NCBI GenBank assembly: GCA_050331335.1 | Contig: JBHJGY010000114.1 | Coordinates: 1 to 23,004, forward strand | Length of the DNA stretch: 23,004 nucleotides | Direction: 5' to 3' | From: Thermohalobaculum sp050331335 | Lineage (GTDB): Bacteria > Pseudomonadota > Alphaproteobacteria > Rhodobacterales > Rhodobacteraceae | Shown here: positions 1 through 8,161 of the stretch, piece by piece | How the letters are laid out: each line of letters starts with the position of its first letter | How positions within the stretch are numbered: position 1 is the stretch's first letter | Translations under genes and position numbers: made by a program | Notes under the pieces: model-generated | Told to the model about the DNA's origin: nothing | The model's input: the letters and a program-made list of their open reading frames with translations, nothing else | Database searches by the model: none

Positions 1-697
1 GCTTCAGGTTCTCGCGGCCGAAGATGCCGTAGGTGCGTTCGACGTCCTCGCGTGCGGCAACGATGTAGATGTCGTCACCAGGCAGCAGCTGATCCTCGCG
101 CCCGGCCGCCCAGATCTTCCACTGTCGCCGGACCGCAACGACGACCGCGCGCAAGGTCGAGAAAAGCTCTGAGAGCTGGGCCAGCGGCGTGTGAATGACT
201 GGGCAATTGCTGTCGAGATGCAGACCGAGGAAGTCGACGCGCCCGTCGAGGAAGGGCTCGATGTCAAAAGCGGCGTTAGCGGTCAGCCGACGCAACGTGA
301 CTTTGGCGACCTCGGTCTCCGGCGAAATGATCACGTCGATCGGCATGTGGTCGCGGCGGAAGAGGTCTGAGAATTCGGCCTCCAGATAGCTGTCCGTGCG
401 GATGCGGGCGATCTTCGTCGGCACCTCGAACACCGAATGCGCCACCTGGCAGGCGACCATATTGACCTCGTCCATCGAGGTCGCGGCGATCAGCATATCC
501 GCATCCTGAGCGCCCGCTCTGGCCAGCACGGTCGGATGCGAGGCAAACCCCGTGACGCCCGAGACGTCGAATGCATCGGTCACACGCCGCACCAGCGCTG
601 CATCCTGATCGATCACGGTGACCGCGTTACCCTCATCGGAGAGCGTGCGGGCGATCTGGCTGCCTACTTGGCCCGCGCCACAGACGATGGCCTTCAT
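1..697 (-). CDS. trkA: Trk system potassium uptake protein TrkA (partial, N-terminal half)
   Basis: This is the NAD-binding peripheral subunit that gates Trk/Ktr K+ channels at the inner membrane. The protein starts MKAIVCGAGQVGSQIA, with a GxGxxG Rossmann motif, and continues with TVIDQD at the end of the second strand, where an acidic residue binds the ribose. The first RCK-N domain fills roughly residues 1-120, and an RCK-C region with LLPGDDIYIVA follows near residue 210. Only 232 codons lie in the window, while the family is about 458 aa, so the gene is cut by the window edge and not truncated in the genome as far as can be seen. It begins 24 bp after the ntrX stop on the same strand, the order seen in many alphaproteobacteria (ntrYX-trkA). 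The start has no strong Shine-Dalgarno, which suggests read-through from ntrX. Confidence 0.93.
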   Translation of the reverse strand, partial: MKAIVCGAGQVGSQIARTLSDEGNAVTVIDQDAALVRRVTDAFDVSGVTGFASHPTVLARAGAQDADMLIAATSMDEVNMVACQVAHSVFEVPTKIARIRTDSYLEAEFSDLFRRDHMPIDVIISPETEVAKVTLRRLTANAAFDIEPFLDGRVDFLGLHLDSNCPVIHTPLAQLSELFSTLRAVVVAVRRQWKIWAAGREDQLLPGDDIYIVAAREDVERTYGIFGRENLK

Positions 698-721
698 CGC
701 TGGCCCCGGCGGCCGTTCCGG

Positions 722-2158
722 TCAGCCCTCAGCGGCCAGGCCGTCATCCTCGAGCGTTCCGGTCTCATCCACCACCGCCATGCGCACGCCGCCCCGGGAG
801 GTGGTCACGACATTGAGCATCTTCAGCTTCCGATGCAAGGCGGAACGCTCCATGCCCACGAAGCTCGCGGTTTTCGAGATATTGCCGCCGAAGCGGTTGA
901 TCTGGGCAATAAGGTACTCGCGCTCGAACAGCTCGCGCGCCTCCCGCAGCGGCAAATTCGCCACGAGGCCCATAAGGTCGCCCAAGCCCGGCTCAGCCGT
1001 GTCGCTGGGGCCGGAGCCGGGCAACTCGCAGGCGGCGATCTCTGGGCTCTCGGCGCCGAGGATCAGGAGCTGCTCCATCACATTGCGGAGCTGGCGTACA
1101 TTGCCAGGCCAGGCCCGGGTCTGCAGCGCTGCGATCGCCCCGTCGGAGAGATGGCGGCGCGGCAGACCCTGCTCGCGTGCGAAGAGCTCCAGGAAATGCG
1201 CCGCGAGCAGCGGAATGTCCTCACGCCGGTGCTCGAGCGTCGGCAGCTCGATGGGCACCACATTGAGCCGGTGATAGAGGTCCTCCCGGAAGCGGCCAGC
1301 ATGGATCTCGCCTTGCAGGTTGCGGTTGGTCGCCGAGATCACGCGCACATCTACCCGCACCGTGTTCGCACCGCCCAGACGGCTGAATGCCTGGTCGATC
1401 AACACCCGCAGGATCTTGGACTGCGTCCCAAGCGGCATATCGCCGATTTCGTCGATGAAGAGCGAGCCGCCATGGGCCTTCTCGAACAGGCCGATCGTTA
1501 CCCCGCCGCCTTGGTCCTCGCGGCCGAAAAGCACCTCCTCCATCCGATCTGCCTCCATCGAGGCGGCGTTGACCACGACGAACGGCTGCTCGCAGCGGCT
1601 TGAATTCGAATGGATGTACCGGGCCGAGACTTCCTTGCCGGTACCGGGCCCGCCGGTCAGCATCACTCGGCTGCCGGTTCGCGCGACACGTTCGAGTTTT
1701 GAGCGCAGGGCGTTCATGGCGGGGCTTTGGCCGATCAGCTCAGCGCCCGACTCAGCCTTGGTTCGCAAGGCGAGATTCTCCCGCCTCAGCCGCGACGTCT
1801 CGAGCGCCCGTCCCGTCACGACGAGCAACTGGTCTTGGTTGAACGGCTTTTCGATGAAGTCGTAGGCGCCTTGCTTCACGGCTGCCACGGCGAGTTCGAT
1901 ATTGCCGTGGCCTGAGATGATGACGATCGGCAGGTCCGGATTATCCCGTTTCACCGCCTTCAGGATCTCGATCCCGTCCATCCGGCTGCCCTGTAGCCAG
2001 ATGTCGAGGATCACGAGATCGGGCGCCGCCGCATCGATTTCGGTCAGCGCACCGTCTGCGTCGACGGCGGACCGCACCCGGTGGCCTTCGTCTTCCAACA
2101 GATCGGAGAGCAGGTCGCGGATATCCGCCTCGTCGTCCACGATCAGGATGTTGGCCAT
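722..2158 (-). CDS. ntrX: Nitrogen assimilation response regulator NtrX
   Basis: NtrX is the cytoplasmic DNA-binding response regulator paired with the NtrY kinase. Of 478 residues, the receiver domain (1-120) contains VDDEAD near the start, the phospho-acceptor D52 in LVILDIW and the conserved K104 in EKPF. An AAA+ domain follows, with Walker A GGPGTGKE (169-176) and Walker B SLFIDEIGD, then a Fis-type helix-turn-helix near 430-455 (NISKTASFVGMERSALHRKL). The sigma-54-contacting GAFTGA loop is absent: after LFGRE the sequence runs DQGGGVTIGLFEKAHGG. This is usual for NtrX and argues against classical sigma-54 activation. I chose the ATG at 2158 because it starts the canonical MANILIVDDE and has AGAGGAC 9 nt upstream. 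An in-frame ATG at 2185 overlaps the ntrY stop as ATGA and would add nine residues. Confidence 0.96.
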   Translation of the reverse strand: MANILIVDDEADIRDLLSDLLEDEGHRVRSAVDADGALTEIDAAAPDLVILDIWLQGSRMDGIEILKAVKRDNPDLPIVIISGHGNIELAVAAVKQGAYDFIEKPFNQDQLLVVTGRALETSRLRRENLALRTKAESGAELIGQSPAMNALRSKLERVARTGSRVMLTGGPGTGKEVSARYIHSNSSRCEQPFVVVNAASMEADRMEEVLFGREDQGGGVTIGLFEKAHGGSLFIDEIGDMPLGTQSKILRVLIDQAFSRLGGANTVRVDVRVISATNRNLQGEIHAGRFREDLYHRLNVVPIELPTLEHRREDIPLLAAHFLELFAREQGLPRRHLSDGAIAALQTRAWPGNVRQLRNVMEQLLILGAESPEIAACELPGSGPSDTAEPGLGDLMGLVANLPLREARELFEREYLIAQINRFGGNISKTASFVGMERSALHRKLKMLNVVTTSRGGVRMAVVDETGTLEDDGLAAEG

Positions 2159-2181
2159 GGGGTGTTTGTCCTCTTCTGGTC

Positions 2182-4416
2182 TCATACGGTAGGCGCGGCT
2201 TGGCTCAGCTCTGCGCCGGCGCCTTCAGGGGCAGGACGGGGCAAGCGCAACACGACGCGGGCCCCGTCGAGGCCGCGCTCGCCCGTTGCGTCGCCGAGCA
2301 CGATCTCGCCCCCATGCTGCTCCATGATCTTGGTCACGATGGCGAGTCCGAGCCCGGTTCCGGTCTTCCGTGTGGTGACATAAGGGTCGGTAAGCTGGCC
2401 GCGCTCGATCTTGGGCAAACCGGGGCCATTGTCGCTCACGCTGATGCGGTAGTTGCGCCGCCCGCAATGGAGCGCGACGGCGATCTGTCCCCGCGGGGCT
2501 TTAGGATCCGCTTCATGGCGGGCGTCGATGGCATCCGCGGCGTTTTGCAACAGGTTGGTCAGGCATTGCAGGATCATGCCCCGATCGCAGTGTAGCGGAT
2601 GCGCGCCGTCCGGCAGCTCAAGATGGTAGTCGATGTCGCTGCGGCCCTCCTGCTGCAGGAGCACCGCATCCTGCAAGATGCCCGCAAGCGATTCCGACCG
2701 CAGCGCAGGCTCGGGCATTCGGGCGAAGCGGGAGAACTCGTCAACCATGCGCCGGATCTCCGCGGCTTGGCGCGTGATGACGGCAATGTAATGCTCGAAC
2801 CGCGGCGCCTCGTCGCCGAGCTTATCGGCATATTTTCGACGCATCCGGTCAGCTGAAAGCTGGATCGGGGTCAGCGGGTTCTTGATCTCGTGGGCGATGC
2901 GCCGCGCCACATCTCCCCAAGCGGCCATGCGCTGGGCGGTGGCGAGTGCCGTGATGTCCTCGAAGGTCAGCACCAGCCCCTCCTCAGGCCGGCCAGGCAC
3001 GCGCTGGGCACATCGGGCAAGGAATTCACAGGCCTGGCCGTCCACCATTTGACGAACCTCGGCCCGGGCGAGGCCGCCGGGCCCCGACCGCCCACGCGCC
3101 ACCACCTCCGCGAAACCCGGGGCAACCCCCTCGATCCGCTGCCCCCAGATCTCCCGGCCCTCGAGCGCCAGCATGTCTCTCGCCGCGCCATTGGCGAGAT
3201 CGATCCGTCCGTCCGCATTGATCCCCAGAACGCCTGAAGACACCCCAGCAAGCACGGCCTCGGAAAATTGTCGACGGCGCTCGGTCTCCCGGTGCGCTGT
3301 CACAAGGGCATCGCGCTGATCACGGACCTGGTCAGCCATCCAGTTGAAGCCGCGGCTCAGCAGCGCGATCTCGTCGCGTCCCCGCTCTTCCTTAACCCGG
3401 GCGTCGAGATCCCCTGCGCCGATCCGTTCCGCCGCGGCGGCGAGCCGGCCCACGGGTTTGGCCAACCGCTCCGCGAACCATAACCCCAACAAAATCGCAG
3501 CCACGATCACCAGTGCCGCGAAACCCAAGTAGATCAGGGCGAAGTCGAACAGGAGCTGATTGCGGTTGGCCTCGAGCTGCTCATAGAGCTGAACCGTCGC
3601 CCGGGTCTCGTCGAGCAGGCCCAGCACATCGCCCTGAACGTCCCGGCTGACATAGAGGAATGCGTCGAAAAAGTTCGTGAGATAGACGAGCGCGCGGATC
3701 TCATTGTTCGCCTCATCCTCCATGATGACAACCTCGCCGGCGCGGGCCCGCTCGAGATGGGCCGCGGTCGGGGGCTCGAAGCCGAAGAGGTAACTGAACT
3801 CGCCGCGGGCCAGGATCTCCTTCTGGCTGTTGAAGACAAAGGCCTCCGGGAGTTCGCGGATCAGCGCCTGTTGCCGGACCAGCTCGCCGAGCCTGGGGGT
3901 CGCGATGCCTTCCGCCGCCGCGCGGTTGAGATCGTTGGCCATCGCGAGCACGTCGCCGCGGATGTTATCGCGGTGCTCGCGCTCATAGGCCTCGGCGGTC
4001 TCCAGCGCGTTGCGAACCACGCTGCCAACGCGGTCCGAGAACCAGGTTTCGATCCCGAGATTCACCGACAGCGTGGCGAAGATTGCAACGATGATCGCCG
4101 GCACGAGGGCGACCAACGCAAAGACGCCGGTGAGGCGCAAATGGAGCCTTGAGCCGATCCGATGCCGCCGCCGCGCCAGGATCAGCGAGCCGACGCGAAC
4201 GCCGATCAGCGCGATGAGGGTGAGCAGGTAGCACAGATCGACCAGCAGCACGAGCCGGACCATCTCGGGCTGCACCGCGGTTTCCCCAAGCACCCAGGCG
4301 GTGAGCCCCGCGAGGATCGGCCCAAGAAGGACGAGGGCGATGATCCCCTGTCGCCGGAGCCATTCCGGAAGCCGAAAGCCCCCGTCGCTGTCCTCCGAAC
4401 CGTCACCGGCCTGCAT
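2182..4416 (-). CDS. ntrY: Membrane sensor histidine kinase NtrY
   Basis: NtrY is the inner-membrane sensor kinase of the NtrY/NtrX pair, linked to nitrogen and redox control. The 744-aa protein has three N-terminal membrane segments (about 24-44, 53-73, 95-119), an extracytoplasmic region, and a fourth segment (289-314). A HAMP domain follows (about 315-370), then a PAS domain (380-490), a dimerisation/phosphoacceptor helix with H509 in AHEIKNPLTP, and a HATPase domain ending with DNGPGLP and GTGLGLAI. The ATG at 4416 is preferred because GGAGGG lies 11 nt upstream. A TTG at 4455 would add 13 residues but has no clear ribosome site and falls in the loop of a predicted hairpin. The stop at 2182-2184 is 23 bp before the chosen ntrX start, so the two genes should be translated from one mRNA. 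Confidence 0.95.
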   Translation of the reverse strand: MQAGDGSEDSDGGFRLPEWLRRQGIIALVLLGPILAGLTAWVLGETAVQPEMVRLVLLVDLCYLLTLIALIGVRVGSLILARRRHRIGSRLHLRLTGVFALVALVPAIIVAIFATLSVNLGIETWFSDRVGSVVRNALETAEAYEREHRDNIRGDVLAMANDLNRAAAEGIATPRLGELVRQQALIRELPEAFVFNSQKEILARGEFSYLFGFEPPTAAHLERARAGEVVIMEDEANNEIRALVYLTNFFDAFLYVSRDVQGDVLGLLDETRATVQLYEQLEANRNQLLFDFALIYLGFAALVIVAAILLGLWFAERLAKPVGRLAAAAERIGAGDLDARVKEERGRDEIALLSRGFNWMADQVRDQRDALVTAHRETERRRQFSEAVLAGVSSGVLGINADGRIDLANGAARDMLALEGREIWGQRIEGVAPGFAEVVARGRSGPGGLARAEVRQMVDGQACEFLARCAQRVPGRPEEGLVLTFEDITALATAQRMAAWGDVARRIAHEIKNPLTPIQLSADRMRRKYADKLGDEAPRFEHYIAVITRQAAEIRRMVDEFSRFARMPEPALRSESLAGILQDAVLLQQEGRSDIDYHLELPDGAHPLHCDRGMILQCLTNLLQNAADAIDARHEADPKAPRGQIAVALHCGRRNYRISVSDNGPGLPKIERGQLTDPYVTTRKTGTGLGLAIVTKIMEQHGGEIVLGDATGERGLDGARVVLRLPRPAPEGAGAELSQAAPTV

Positions 4417-4443
4417 CCGCGTCTGATCCCTCCGGGGCCCCGC

Positions 4444-4462
4444 GCCCCGCCTCAAGCGGAGC
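4444..4462 (-). other. Stem-loop in the ntrC-ntrY junction
   Basis: Read on the minus strand, GCTCCGC and GCGGGGC pair over 7 bp (one G-T wobble) around a TTGAG loop, 14 nt after the ntrC stop codon. No T-run follows, so it is not a classical intrinsic terminator. It could slow the polymerase, protect the upstream ntrBC part of the message, or mean nothing in such GC-rich DNA. A perfect CGGGGCCCCG palindrome lies just downstream. Confidence 0.35.
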
Positions 4463-4476
4463 TCTATGTTGCCGAA

Positions 4477-5943
4477 CTACATCAGCCTCTTGCCACGTGT
4501 GATCGGAATGTCAAGCTCGCGGATCTTCTTTCGCAGGGTGTTCCGGTTGATGCCGAGAAGCTCGGCGGCCTTCACCTGATTGCCACGGGTCGCCGAGAGG
4601 GTGAGCGCAATGAGCGGCAGTTCCACCTCTCGAAGCACCCGATCGTAAAGCCCCGGCGGCGGGAGCTGGTCGCCATGCATGGCGAGATAACGAGAAATGT
4701 GATGCTCCACGGCGGCGCCCAGGGTGCGCCCCGTCTCATCGACCCGGACGCCGCCGGCCCGGTCTTCGGGTCCGCGTGCGGCGAGCTCAGTCTCAACGGC
4801 GGTGGCGGGGATCGCTTCATCTGGACAAAGCGCCGCAAGCCGCTTCACGATGTTTTCGAGTTCTCGGACATTGCCGGGCCACTCATGAGCTTTGAGGGCA
4901 TCGATCGCCTCCGTGGACAAGGTCTTCTGCGGCAAGCCTTCCGATACGGCGCGGCGCAAGAAGTCACGGGCGAGATCGGGGATGTCTTCGCGGCGCTCGC
5001 GCAGCGACGGCAGGCGGATTGGGACCACGTTAAGCCGGTAGTAGAGATCCTCGCGGAACCGCCCCTCCTGGATCAACACCCGCAAATTTTGATGCGTGGC
5101 CGCAACGATGCGGACATCCATGCGCCGGGATTGCCGTCCGCCGACGGCGGTGAACTCGCCCTCCTGCAGCACCCGCAGCAGCCGTGTCTGAGCTTCGAGC
5201 GGCATGTCGCCGATCTCATCTAGGAACAGAGTGCCGCCTTGGGCCAATTCAAACTTGCCGGCCGCCCGTTCGGTTGCGCCGGTGAAGGCGCCCTTCTCAT
5301 GGCCGAAGAGTTCGGATTCGATCAGCTCGCGCGGGATCGCCGCCATATTGATCGCAAGGAAAGGTCCCTTGGCGCGCTTGCCAAAATTGTGAAGCGCGCG
5401 GGCCACGAGTTCCTTGCCGGTACCCGATTCGCCCCAGATCATCACGGTCAGGTCTGTGTGCATCAGCCGCGCCATCACCCGATACACCTCTTGCATCGCC
5501 TGGCTGCGGCCGATGAGCGGCAGGGCTTGAGGCTCGTCCTTCGCCTCATTTGCCGCCGGCTCCCGGCGGGCCTTGCTATGCTCCAAGGACTTCTCAACGG
5601 ATTGAATCAATTCCTTGAGATCAAAAGGCTTCGGGAGATACTCATATGCGCCGACCTCGGTGGCGCGGATCGCCGTCAGCACCGTGTTCTGGGCACTCAT
5701 CACGATGATCGGCATATCCGGACGGCGCTTGCGGATCGCCGGCAGCAGATCGAGCGCGTCGCCGTCCGGCATATGCACGTCCGTGACGATCACGTCGCCT
5801 TCGCCCGCCTCCACCATCCGCCAAAGCGCCGAGGCCGAACCGGTCGCACGCACGCGACAGCCGATGCGGGAAAGCGCCTGGGAGAGTACGGTTCGGATCG
5901 ATCGGTCGTCGTCGGCAAGCAGGACCGTTGCCCCTGCCATCAT
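4477..5943 (-). CDS. ntrC: Nitrogen regulation response regulator NtrC (NR(I))
   Basis: NtrC is the phosphorylated activator of nitrogen-scavenging genes, controlled by NtrB. The 488-aa protein has a receiver domain with the DDD acid pocket (11-13), phospho-acceptor D55 (VIVTDVHMPD) and KPF near 105. The AAA+ domain carries Walker A GESGTGKE (171-178), an intact GAFTGA loop (218-223) and Walker B LFLDEIGD (239-246). A Fis-type helix-turn-helix lies near the C-terminus (NQVKAAELLGINRNTLRKKI). The GAFTGA loop predicts a normal sigma-54-dependent activator, unlike the Rhodobacter capsulatus NtrC, which lacks it. The first ATG at 5943 overlaps the ntrB stop as ATGA. A second ATG three bases downstream is an equal alternative, so the start is certain only to one codon. 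Confidence 0.96.
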   Translation of the reverse strand: MMAGATVLLADDDRSIRTVLSQALSRIGCRVRATGSASALWRMVEAGEGDVIVTDVHMPDGDALDLLPAIRKRRPDMPIIVMSAQNTVLTAIRATEVGAYEYLPKPFDLKELIQSVEKSLEHSKARREPAANEAKDEPQALPLIGRSQAMQEVYRVMARLMHTDLTVMIWGESGTGKELVARALHNFGKRAKGPFLAINMAAIPRELIESELFGHEKGAFTGATERAAGKFELAQGGTLFLDEIGDMPLEAQTRLLRVLQEGEFTAVGGRQSRRMDVRIVAATHQNLRVLIQEGRFREDLYYRLNVVPIRLPSLRERREDIPDLARDFLRRAVSEGLPQKTLSTEAIDALKAHEWPGNVRELENIVKRLAALCPDEAIPATAVETELAARGPEDRAGGVRVDETGRTLGAAVEHHISRYLAMHGDQLPPPGLYDRVLREVELPLIALTLSATRGNQVKAAELLGINRNTLRKKIRELDIPITRGKRLM

Positions 5944-7061
5944 GCCGCGTCCTCCGCGTCGCGCCGTTCGGCCTCCGAGATTGCCTCGGCCGAAGCCACG
6001 GGGAGCGCGAGCCGAAATCGGGTCCAGCCGGGTTCACTGTCGCAGGCAATAATCCCGCCATGATCGGCCACGATCTTGGAGACCAAAGCCAAGCCGAGTC
6101 CCGACCCCGAGGCTTTCGAGCTGACGAAGGGCTCGAAGATGTGCCGCCGGAGCTCCTCGGGCACACCCGCCCCGTTATCGGTGATGGCGACATGCAAGGG
6201 CAGCGACTCGCGGCGGCCGGAGGGTGTGCGCAGCTTCATCCCCACCGAGTAGGCGGTTTTGATGCGGATCACGCCGCCGACTTGCGGCGCCGCCTCGCCG
6301 GCATTTTTCAACAGGTTGAGCAGCGCCTGCATCAGCTGGTCCGGATCGCCGATTGTCGGCGGCAGCGATGGGTCGAACTCCTCGACGAAGCGCACATGGG
6401 ACGCAAAGCCGGCCTGGGCCGCGCGGCGCGCCCGGTCGAGCACATCGTGGATGTTCACCGCAAGCCGCCGGCCGGGCACGATGTCGCCGAATTGCTCGAC
6501 CCGCGCAGTGAGCGCGCCGATGCGCTTCGCCTCGTCCCGGATCAGCCGGGTGAGCTCCTTGTCCGCCTCATCGACCGATTGCTCTAGAAGCTCCGCCGCG
6601 CCGGAGATGCCGGCGAGCGGGTTCTTGACCTCATGGGCGAGCATCGCGGCCATGCCGGCGACGGAACGCGCGGCGGTGCGATGGCTTAGGGAGCGGTCCA
6701 TGGTCTCGGCGATTGCGCGGGGTTGGATTAAGACAATCACACCGTCCGGAACCCCGGCGAAGGGGGCTGCATGAATGTCGACAAGCCGCGGCAATGTTTC
6801 GGGCCAGAGGAACTCGACATCGTATTCCGCGGTCTTGGTGCCGACCAGGAGCACCTGCCGCACCAGATCGACCATGCGACTGTCCTCGCCGGCCAATCCG
6901 GCAAGGCCGCGGCCTTCGAGCTGGCGCTGCGAGGCGCCGAAAAAGGTCTCTGCCGCGGTGTTGACCGCTTTGATCGCGAGCGTTTTGTCGACGAGCAAGG
7001 CGGGGGCCGGCAGGCTCTGCCAAAGCTGGTCATCGGGGCTCGGGGCGCAACGCTCGGTCAT
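5940..7061 (-). CDS. ntrB: Nitrogen regulation sensor histidine kinase NtrB (NR(II))
   Basis: NtrB is a soluble PAS-containing kinase/phosphatase that phosphorylates NtrC under nitrogen limitation and is controlled by PII proteins. The 373-aa protein has an N-terminal PAS domain (about 10-115), the phosphoacceptor H143 in LAHEVKNPLAG, an N-box (LMQALLNLLKNAGEAA), and HATPase motifs DNGAGVP, FEPFVSSK and GSGLGLALV. No membrane segment is visible, as expected for NtrB. The start ATG forms an ATGA overlap with the dusB stop, and the stop forms another ATGA overlap with ntrC, so dusB, ntrB and ntrC are probably translationally coupled. Length and domain order match the family. Confidence 0.96.
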   Translation of the reverse strand: MTERCAPSPDDQLWQSLPAPALLVDKTLAIKAVNTAAETFFGASQRQLEGRGLAGLAGEDSRMVDLVRQVLLVGTKTAEYDVEFLWPETLPRLVDIHAAPFAGVPDGVIVLIQPRAIAETMDRSLSHRTAARSVAGMAAMLAHEVKNPLAGISGAAELLEQSVDEADKELTRLIRDEAKRIGALTARVEQFGDIVPGRRLAVNIHDVLDRARRAAQAGFASHVRFVEEFDPSLPPTIGDPDQLMQALLNLLKNAGEAAPQVGGVIRIKTAYSVGMKLRTPSGRRESLPLHVAITDNGAGVPEELRRHIFEPFVSSKASGSGLGLALVSKIVADHGGIIACDSEPGWTRFRLALPVASAEAISEAERRDAEDAA

Positions 7062-8053
7062 GCGGCTCTCCTCTCAGGCGGTGGTTCGAGCGCGGCCAAC
7101 TCGGTAACCAGTGCCCTGATCACCCGGTCGGCCGAGGTCTCTCGGATCAGCCGGTCGCGCAGCGGTTTGGCACCGGGGATATCCGCGAGATAGGCGTCGA
7201 GATGCTTGCGGAAGGCGCGCAGGCCGACATCTGCGCCATAGAACTCGGCCTGGGCGGCACAATGGGCCGCGATCAGCTCAGCGCGCGCCTGTCCGTTGGG
7301 CACATCCGGGGCCGAGCGGCCTGCGAGCCCAGCCGCCACCTGCGCGAGCCGCCAGGGCGCGCCGACGCTGCCACGGCCGATCATCACCCCATCTGCCCCG
7401 GAAAGCGCGAGGGCCTGTCGGGCGTCCTCGGCCGAGCGGATATCGCCATTGGCAACGAGCGAGAGCCGGGTTGCGGCGCGCACGGCCCGGATCGCGGCCC
7501 AGTCGGCTTGCCCCTTGTAGAACTGCGCCCGCGTGCGCCCATGCACGGTCACCATGCGAATGCCCGCCGCCTCGGCCCGCGCCGCGATTTCGGGCGCATT
7601 GATCCGATCGTGGTCCCAGCCGAGCCGCATCTTGAGCGTCACCGGGACCGCGACCGCCGCCACGACCGCCTCGATCAAGCCGAGCGCATGGTCCGGCTCG
7701 CGCATCAGCGCCGCACCGGAGGCGCCAGAGGTCACCTTTTTCGCTGGACAGCCCATGTTGATGTCGATGATCCGCGCGCCCTGGTCGACGGCGCGCCGCG
7801 CCGCTTCGGCCATCGGTCGGGCCTCGCGGCCGGCGATTTGGACCGCGGTACGCGCGGCATCGGCGCCAAGCGCGGCTTTTGCCCGCACGGACGGCTTCTC
7901 CGCCAGCGCCTCCTGGCTCGCCACCATCTCCGAGACGACGAGACCCGCGCCGAAGCTGGTCACAAGATCGCGAAACGGTCGGTCGGTGATGCCCGCCATT
8001 GGAGCGAGCAGCACAGGCGGAGTGACCACGAGATCGCCAATCTTTAAGCTCAT
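7058..8053 (-). CDS. dusB: tRNA-dihydrouridine synthase DusB (NifR3)
   Basis: DusB is an FMN-dependent enzyme that reduces uridine in the tRNA D-loop. The 331-aa protein shows the family signature in order: LLAPMAGITDRPFR near the N-terminus, DINMGCPAKKV with the catalytic C102, the FMN-barrel segments TLKMRLGWD and VTVHGRTRAQFY(K), and VANGDI and GVMIGRG towards the C-terminal part. The ATG at 8053 is preferred because GAGG sits 8 nt upstream; an in-frame TTG two codons earlier is less likely. It is the first gene of the dusB-ntrBC-ntrYX-trkA run, an arrangement long known in Rhodobacter and relatives, where the gene is called nifR3. It diverges from ispDF across about 108 bp. Confidence 0.95.
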   Translation of the reverse strand: MSLKIGDLVVTPPVLLAPMAGITDRPFRDLVTSFGAGLVVSEMVASQEALAEKPSVRAKAALGADAARTAVQIAGREARPMAEAARRAVDQGARIIDINMGCPAKKVTSGASGAALMREPDHALGLIEAVVAAVAVPVTLKMRLGWDHDRINAPEIAARAEAAGIRMVTVHGRTRAQFYKGQADWAAIRAVRAATRLSLVANGDIRSAEDARQALALSGADGVMIGRGSVGAPWRLAQVAAGLAGRSAPDVPNGQARAELIAAHCAAQAEFYGADVGLRAFRKHLDAYLADIPGAKPLRDRLIRETSADRVIRALVTELAALEPPPERRAA

Positions 8054-8092
8054 GCCCAAATCCTCATCATGCAGACCGATTACCCTGACCTC

Positions 8093-8121
8093 TTGAGCCG
8101 CGCAAGGGCTGAGCCTATGAG
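8093..8121 (+). promoter_or_regulatory. Probable sigma-70 promoter for ispDF
   Basis: TTGAGC (8093-8098) and TATGAG (8116-8121) are separated by 17 bp; each hexamer matches the consensus at four of six positions. It predicts transcription starting near 8128, about 34 nt before the ispDF start codon. It lies in the intergenic space between divergent dusB and ispDF. I did not find an equally good candidate for dusB on the other strand. Confidence 0.42.
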
Positions 8122-8161
8122 ACCGGCAGTGTCGTGCAGGGCGGCGCAGCCGGGAGAGCAG

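Noticed and set aside
437..1603. 388-codon plus-strand frame opposite trkA and ntrX
   Set aside because: Shadow of GC-rich coding sequence; His/Arg-rich product with no domain, opposite two certain genes.
4162..5223. 353-codon plus-strand frame opposite ntrY and ntrC
   Set aside because: Spans two real genes on the opposite strand and encodes a low-complexity product.
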